A stretch of DNA of 9,332 bases. Origin: Rhodocyclales bacterium. Its GTDB lineage: Bacteria; Pseudomonadota; Gammaproteobacteria; Burkholderiales; Rhodocyclaceae. The notes beneath the pieces were generated by a model, which saw nothing but the letters and a program-made list of their open reading frames with translations, did not search any database and was not told the DNA's origin. Both the position numbers and the translations under genes were made by a program. The stretch is from the NCBI GenBank assembly GCA_021286885.1, contig JAJTBM010000090.1, forward strand, positions 1 to 9,332, in the 5' to 3' direction. This document shows positions 6,272 through 9,332 of this stretch, in pieces; the first letter of the stretch is position 1; every line of letters starts with the position of its first letter.

Positions 6272-6837
6272 TGGATACCGGCGTGTTCTCTTCCCTTGCG
6301 GCCCTGGCCGATCCGGTGCTCGGGCGTGGCTGTGGTGCGGCGGTGGCCATCATCCTGCTGACCGCCGCCTGGCAGAAACTCACCGACCTGGGCGTGTTCC
6401 GCGCCACGGTGGAGCTGTATGAGCTGCTGCCCGCCGTGCTGGTGCCGGCCTTTGCGCTGCTCTACCCCCTGGCGGAAGTGGGCGGTGCTGCCGTGCTGCT
6501 GGGCTGGGCCGACGGGCCCGCCCTGGCCCTGCCGCTCGCGGTGCTGGCCCTCGCCACCGGCGGTATCGCCTTCAACGTGCTGCGCGGCCGCACCGACCTG
6601 GAATGCGGCTGCGGCGGGGATCGTCACCCGCGCCTGTCCTGGGCCCTGGTGGCCCGCAATGGACTCTTGATGGGCGCCGTGCTCATCGCCGGCCTCCAGG
6701 AAAACACCCGCGATCTGGTGTGGATCGACTACCTCAGCGTCGCCGCCCTGACCCTGGCGCTCTCCGGCCTCTACGCCGCCGCCAACCAGCTTCTCGCCAA
6801 CCAACCCCACTTTGCCCACTCCGGGAGCCAAGCATGA
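6271..6837 (+). CDS. aauE: MauE-like membrane protein for amine dehydrogenase light-chain maturation
   Basis: This 188-residue integral membrane protein of the MauE family (related to DoxX) has about four to five hydrophobic segments (roughly 22-38, 52-78, 84-104, 128-142, 153-173). It has the diagnostic paired cysteines in ECGCGGDRHPRLSWALVARN (C112, C114) on the loop between the third and fourth segments. MauE and MauD proteins are needed for export, disulphide formation and stability of the TTQ light chain; AauE is thought to hand oxidising or reducing equivalents to the periplasmic partner. The ATG at 6271 shares one base with the aauB stop (TGATG), with GGAG eight bases upstream. A GTG at 6268 is an alternative. 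It ends in an ATGA overlap with aauD, so translation is coupled through aauB-aauE-aauD. Confidence 0.88.
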   Translation: MDTGVFSSLAALADPVLGRGCGAAVAIILLTAAWQKLTDLGVFRATVELYELLPAVLVPAFALLYPLAEVGGAAVLLGWADGPALALPLAVLALATGGIAFNVLRGRTDLECGCGGDRHPRLSWALVARNGLLMGAVLIAGLQENTRDLVWIDYLSVAALTLALSGLYAAANQLLANQPHFAHSGSQA

Positions 6838-7424
6838 ACGAAGCCCTGATCATCTCCAACGTCGTCCAGTGGGTGGTGCTGCTCGCCCTCGTGCTGGGTC
6901 TGCTCGCCCTGGCCCGCCAGATCGGCATCCTGTTCGAGCGCATCGCCCCCATGGGCGCCCTGATGCTCGATACCGGCCCCAAACCCGGCGAGCACGCCCC
7001 GCGCTTCAACCTGCCCACCCTCACCGGCCCCGAAGTCCAGCTGGGCGGCGCCCAGGCGCGCAGCACCCTGTTGTTCTTCGTCTCGCCCACCTGCCCGGTG
7101 TGCAAGAAGCTGCTGCCCATCATCAAGAGCGCCAGCCAGACCGAAGCGGCTTGGATGCGCGTGGTGCTGGCCTCCGATGGCGAGGAGCCGGAACACCGGG
7201 CCTTCATCCAGAAAGCCGGCCTGGGCGCCTTCCCCTACGTGATCTCCCAGGAACTGGGCATGACCTACCGGATCGCCAAGCTGCCCTACGCGGTGCTGAT
7301 CGACGAGCACGGCGTGGTGCGTTCCAAGGGCCTGGTGAATTCCCGCGAACAGCTGGAGAGCCTGTTTACCGCCAAGGAGCTGAGCGCCCCGTCGGTGCAG
7401 GACTACATCGAGCAAAAGGCCTGA
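6834..7424 (+). CDS. aauD: MauD-like thioredoxin-fold protein, light-chain disulphide maturation
   Basis: This 196-residue protein has an N-terminal membrane anchor (about residues 8-29) followed by a periplasmic thioredoxin-like domain (about 52-180). The active site is FFVSPTCPVCKKLLP with C87-P-V-C90, and the cis-proline loop is KLPYAVLID (P151). In methylamine and aromatic amine dehydrogenase systems MauD/AauD is required for correct disulphide formation in the Cys-rich light chain; an aau mutant disrupted at this position in A. faecalis lost aromatic amine growth. The frame is open upstream to 6603, but the start is set at the ATG in the ATGA overlap with aauE, with GGGAG six bases before it. 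The gene sits directly before its expected client aauA, 31 bp apart. Confidence 0.9.
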   Translation: MNEALIISNVVQWVVLLALVLGLLALARQIGILFERIAPMGALMLDTGPKPGEHAPRFNLPTLTGPEVQLGGAQARSTLLFFVSPTCPVCKKLLPIIKSASQTEAAWMRVVLASDGEEPEHRAFIQKAGLGAFPYVISQELGMTYRIAKLPYAVLIDEHGVVRSKGLVNSREQLESLFTAKELSAPSVQDYIEQKA

Positions 7425-7455
7425 ACGGCCACCCCCTGACAGAGGAGCACACATC

Positions 7456-7998
7456 ATGGGATTGATTGGCAACTGGCTCGACCGCTGGTCGGAGCGCAGT
7501 ACCCGCAACGTGGCCCAGCGCAGTTCCCGGCGCAGCGCCCTGAACCGGATCGGCAAGCTGATGGTGGGTTCCGCCTTCGTGCTGCCCGTCCTGCCCTTCG
7601 ACCGCACCAGCCAGGCCCACGCCGCCGAGGCCCGCAAGCGCAAGCAGGCCACCGATGACACCGCCTGCGACTACTGGCGCTACTGCGCCCAGGATGGCTA
7701 TCTGTGTTCCTGCTGCGGCGGCACGGTATCCACCTGCCCGCCGGGCACCGAGCCTTCCAAGGTGGCCTGGGTGGGCACCTGCCGCAACCCGGTGGACGGC
7801 AAGGATTACCTCATCAGCTACAACGACTGCTGCGGCAAGACGTCTTGTGGCCGCTGCATGTGCAACACCAGCCACGGCGAACGCCCCGGCTACCGGCTGG
7901 GCCTGCACAACGACGTGAACTGGTGCATGGCCAATGACTCGTCGGTGTTCCACTGCACCACCGCCCTCATCGTTGGCCTGCCGGAAGGGAACGCCTAA
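7456..7998 (+). CDS. aauA: Aromatic amine dehydrogenase light chain (TTQ catalytic subunit)
   Basis: This 180-residue catalytic subunit carries tryptophan tryptophylquinone. W105 (KVAWVGTC) and W156 (NDVNWCMAN) are the two residues that are oxygenated and cross-linked. Active-site residues match A. faecalis AADH with a constant offset of four: D80 (Asp84), D124 (Asp128, the proton-abstracting base) and T168 (Thr172). All 14 cysteines in the mature region fit the disulphide-rich fold. Motifs DCCGKTSCGRC, RLGLHNDVNWCMAN and FHCTTA are AADH-like; methylamine dehydrogenase differs at each. A long, positively charged N-terminus with SRRSAL (24-29) and a hydrophobic stretch is a Tat-type signal, cleaved near AHA/AEA (about 57). 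GAGGAG at 7442-7447 sets the start. Substrates are inferred to be phenylethylamine, tyramine and related amines, with products aldehyde and ammonia. Confidence 0.96.
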   Translation: MGLIGNWLDRWSERSTRNVAQRSSRRSALNRIGKLMVGSAFVLPVLPFDRTSQAHAAEARKRKQATDDTACDYWRYCAQDGYLCSCCGGTVSTCPPGTEPSKVAWVGTCRNPVDGKDYLISYNDCCGKTSCGRCMCNTSHGERPGYRLGLHNDVNWCMANDSSVFHCTTALIVGLPEGNA

Positions 7999-8000
7999 CC

Positions 8001-8477
8001 ATGGCCGCACGTTTCTTTCCGGCTGCCCTGGGCGCGGCCCTGGTGGTGCTCGCGGGCGTGGCCCAGGCCGATCCAGGCCAGGCCCTGTTCGACAAGCACT
8101 GCGCCATCTGTCACCAGCCCGGCGGGGTGGGGGCGCCCGGCTATGCGCCGCCCCTGGCCGACACGGTGGGCCAGCGCCTGGCCCTGGAGGAGGGGCGCGA
8201 CTACGTGCCGCGCATCCTGCGTGCCGGTATCTCGGGCCCCATCGACACCACGCTTGGGCGCTTCAACGGTGCGATGCCGGGTTTTGCCCAGCTTTCTGAT
8301 GCCGAAGCCGCCCAGTTGGCCAACTACGTGCTGGGCGCCTTGAACGCCAGCGTGCTGCCGGCGGGCTTTGTGCCCTACACCGCCGAGGAAGTGGCGGCCC
8401 TCAAGGCCAAGCCCGCTTCGGCCCCCGAGAACCGCAAGCTGCGCGAGCGCCTGGATGCCGCGCTGAAAGCCCGCTGA
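8001..8477 (+). CDS. Periplasmic monohaem c-type cytochrome, first of a pair
   Basis: This 158-residue protein has a Sec signal peptide (about 1-23, cleavage after AQA) and one haem-binding site CAICH (C34, C37, H38). Met92 in NGAMPGF is a typical distal haem ligand of class I cytochrome c. A C-terminal tail (about 115-158) with AEEVAALKAKP is shared with the next gene. It starts two bases after the aauA stop, with AAGGGA ten bases upstream inside aauA. A small monohaem cytochrome also follows aauA in the A. faecalis cluster (its orf-2). The inferred role is electron transfer from the reduced dehydrogenase or from azurin toward the respiratory chain. Confidence 0.88.
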   Translation: MAARFFPAALGAALVVLAGVAQADPGQALFDKHCAICHQPGGVGAPGYAPPLADTVGQRLALEEGRDYVPRILRAGISGPIDTTLGRFNGAMPGFAQLSDAEAAQLANYVLGALNASVLPAGFVPYTAEEVAALKAKPASAPENRKLRERLDAALKAR

Positions 8478-8487
8478 GGAAAGCCCC

Positions 8488-8916
8488 ATGCGAACCCTGC
8501 TCCTGACCCTGGCGCTGAGCAGTGCCTGTGCCACCCCCGCCCTGGCCGGGGCAGGGCCCCAGCGCAATTTTCTGAACAACTGTGCGGGCTGTCATCAGAT
8601 GGATGGCAGCGGCGCGCCCAAGGCCGGCATCCCCGACATGCGCGGGGTGGTGGGGCATTTTCTGCGCCTGCCCGAAGGGCGGAATTTTCTGGTGCAGGTG
8701 CCCGGCACCGCTAATTCTCCCCTGGGCCATGCGGAGACTGCTGCGCTGCTCAACTGGATGGTGCGGGCCTACAGCCCTGGCCAGGTGCCCGCCGACTTCC
8801 AGCCGTTTACCACTGCCGAGGTGGCCCAGCTGCGCCAGCAACCCGTCCATGACGTGCCCGGCACCCGGGCCAGCATAGTCCAGCGCCTCCAGGGGCTGGG
8901 CCTGGCCATTGAATGA
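8488..8916 (+). CDS. Short paralogous c-type cytochrome without the usual distal Met segment
   Basis: This 142-residue protein has a signal peptide (about 1-20, ending ALA) and a haem site CAGCH (C32, C35, H36). It aligns with the previous cytochrome in the haem region (CHQ..G.GAP), in EGRNF, and in the tail VPADFQPFTTAEVAQLRQQP, so the two are tandem paralogues. Between EGR and the helix AETAALLNWM it is about 18 residues shorter and lacks the NGAMPGF Met loop. Met51 (IPDMRGVVG), His57, His81 or Met91 are the remaining ligand candidates. It starts ten bases after its neighbour with GAGGAAAG overlapping the stop, so it is in the same operon. It could be an electron carrier with altered ligation or a haem with a non-transfer role. 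Confidence 0.82.
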   Translation: MRTLLLTLALSSACATPALAGAGPQRNFLNNCAGCHQMDGSGAPKAGIPDMRGVVGHFLRLPEGRNFLVQVPGTANSPLGHAETAALLNWMVRAYSPGQVPADFQPFTTAEVAQLRQQPVHDVPGTRASIVQRLQGLGLAIE

Positions 8917-8981
8917 AGCCCGCCCCCTACGCCTGACAAATACAGCCTGACCCCCTCGTTTGCCCCCCAAGGAGAAACCCG

Positions 8982-9332
8982 ATGAAACCGATGCATACCG
9001 CCGCCCTGCGGCCCCTGGCCCTGGCCCTTGCGCTGGGTGGTTTGAGCGCCCTGGTCTGTGCCACCGAAGACCCGGCCCGCCTGGGCAAGGATCTGACCCC
9101 CGCCGAGAAGGGCGCCAACAAGGATGGCTCCATCCCCGCCTGGGTGGGCAAGGAAGCCCCCGCCGCCGGCTGGAGCTACGGCAAGAACCGGGGCGAGGCC
9201 TGGAAGCACAAGGGCGACAAGCCCCTGTTTTCGATTGATGCCGCCAATGTGGCCAAGTACGCCGACAAGCTGACCCCGGGCCAGGTAGCCACCATCAAGC
9301 AGGTGAAGGGCTACCGGATGGACGTGTACCCC
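8982..9332 (+). CDS. DUF1329 family protein, N-terminal part (3' end outside window)
   Basis: Only the first 117 codons are present; the frame runs open to the right edge. A signal peptide (about 1-27, ending VCA) precedes the start of the DUF1329 domain, recognised by DLTPAEKGANKDGSIPAW, then GDKPLFSIDAANVAKYADKLTPGQ and YRMDVYP. Family members are exported proteins of about 450 residues of unknown biochemical function. They often lie with DUF1302 outer-membrane proteins and periplasmic dehydrogenase or aromatic/steroid degradation genes. AAGGAG at 8969-8974, seven bases before the ATG, supports this start. It lies 65 bp after the second cytochrome with no terminator between, so it probably belongs to the aau operon. 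An envelope role in amine uptake is only a guess. Confidence 0.85.
   Translation, partial: MKPMHTAALRPLALALALGGLSALVCATEDPARLGKDLTPAEKGANKDGSIPAWVGKEAPAAGWSYGKNRGEAWKHKGDKPLFSIDAANVAKYADKLTPGQVATIKQVKGYRMDVYP

Noticed and set aside
5120..7998. Methylamine dehydrogenase (mauBEDA)
   Set aside because: Light-chain motifs (GKTSCGRC, LHNDVNWCMAN, FHCTT) and the heavy-chain stretches match aromatic amine dehydrogenase, and mauF/mauG-type genes are absent.
1..9332. Mobile element, phage, CRISPR or toxin-antitoxin content
   Set aside because: No transposase, integrase, terminal repeats, spaced repeats or toxin families seen on either strand.

Overview
The window comes from a GC-rich Gram-negative bacterium, most likely a betaproteobacterium. 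This is suggested by the codon use, the kdpDE-kup arrangement, and an amine dehydrogenase cluster of the Alcaligenes/Azoarcus type. The species cannot be fixed from the sequence. Apart from one divergent regulatory region the DNA is tightly packed. I see no rRNA, tRNA, CRISPR array, insertion sequence or phage gene.

Left part (1-3660) is potassium homeostasis. It holds the C-terminal third of the sensor kinase KdpD (cut by the window edge), the response regulator KdpE (4-bp ATGA overlap with kdpD), then a 94-bp gap and a complete Kup K+ transporter. The block ends in a long, symmetrical, probably bidirectional terminator (3614-3658) shared with the convergent araC-type gene. The KdpD copy has Ser where the G1 box of histidine kinases normally has the ATP-adenine-binding Asp.

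Middle part (3746-5119) is control of amine oxidation. An AraC-family activator is encoded on the minus strand. It is separated from the divergent amine dehydrogenase operon by 348 bp. That gap contains a 15-bp palindrome, a perfect CCATTTCC direct repeat with exactly 21-bp periodicity, a TAGAAT -10 candidate, and a 33-codon minus-strand small ORF with a better Shine-Dalgarno sequence than araC itself.

Right part (5120-9332) is an aromatic amine dehydrogenase (AADH, aau) operon on the plus strand: heavy chain aauB, membrane protein aauE (MauE-like), thioredoxin-like aauD (MauD-like), the tryptophan tryptophylquinone (TTQ) light chain aauA, two paralogous small monohaem c-type cytochromes, and the start of a DUF1329 protein cut by the right edge. 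The light chain keeps both TTQ tryptophans and the catalytic residues, and matches AADH better than methylamine dehydrogenase. In the expected pathway AauE and AauD help export and oxidative folding of the Cys-rich light chain. The enzyme then oxidises arylalkylamines (phenylethylamine, tyramine, tryptamine) in the periplasm to aldehyde plus ammonia, and electrons pass to azurin or c-type cytochromes. No mauG-like dihaem TTQ maturase is present in the window, which leaves open how TTQ is made. The second cytochrome lacks the segment carrying the distal haem Met of its neighbour, which makes it the most intriguing protein here.
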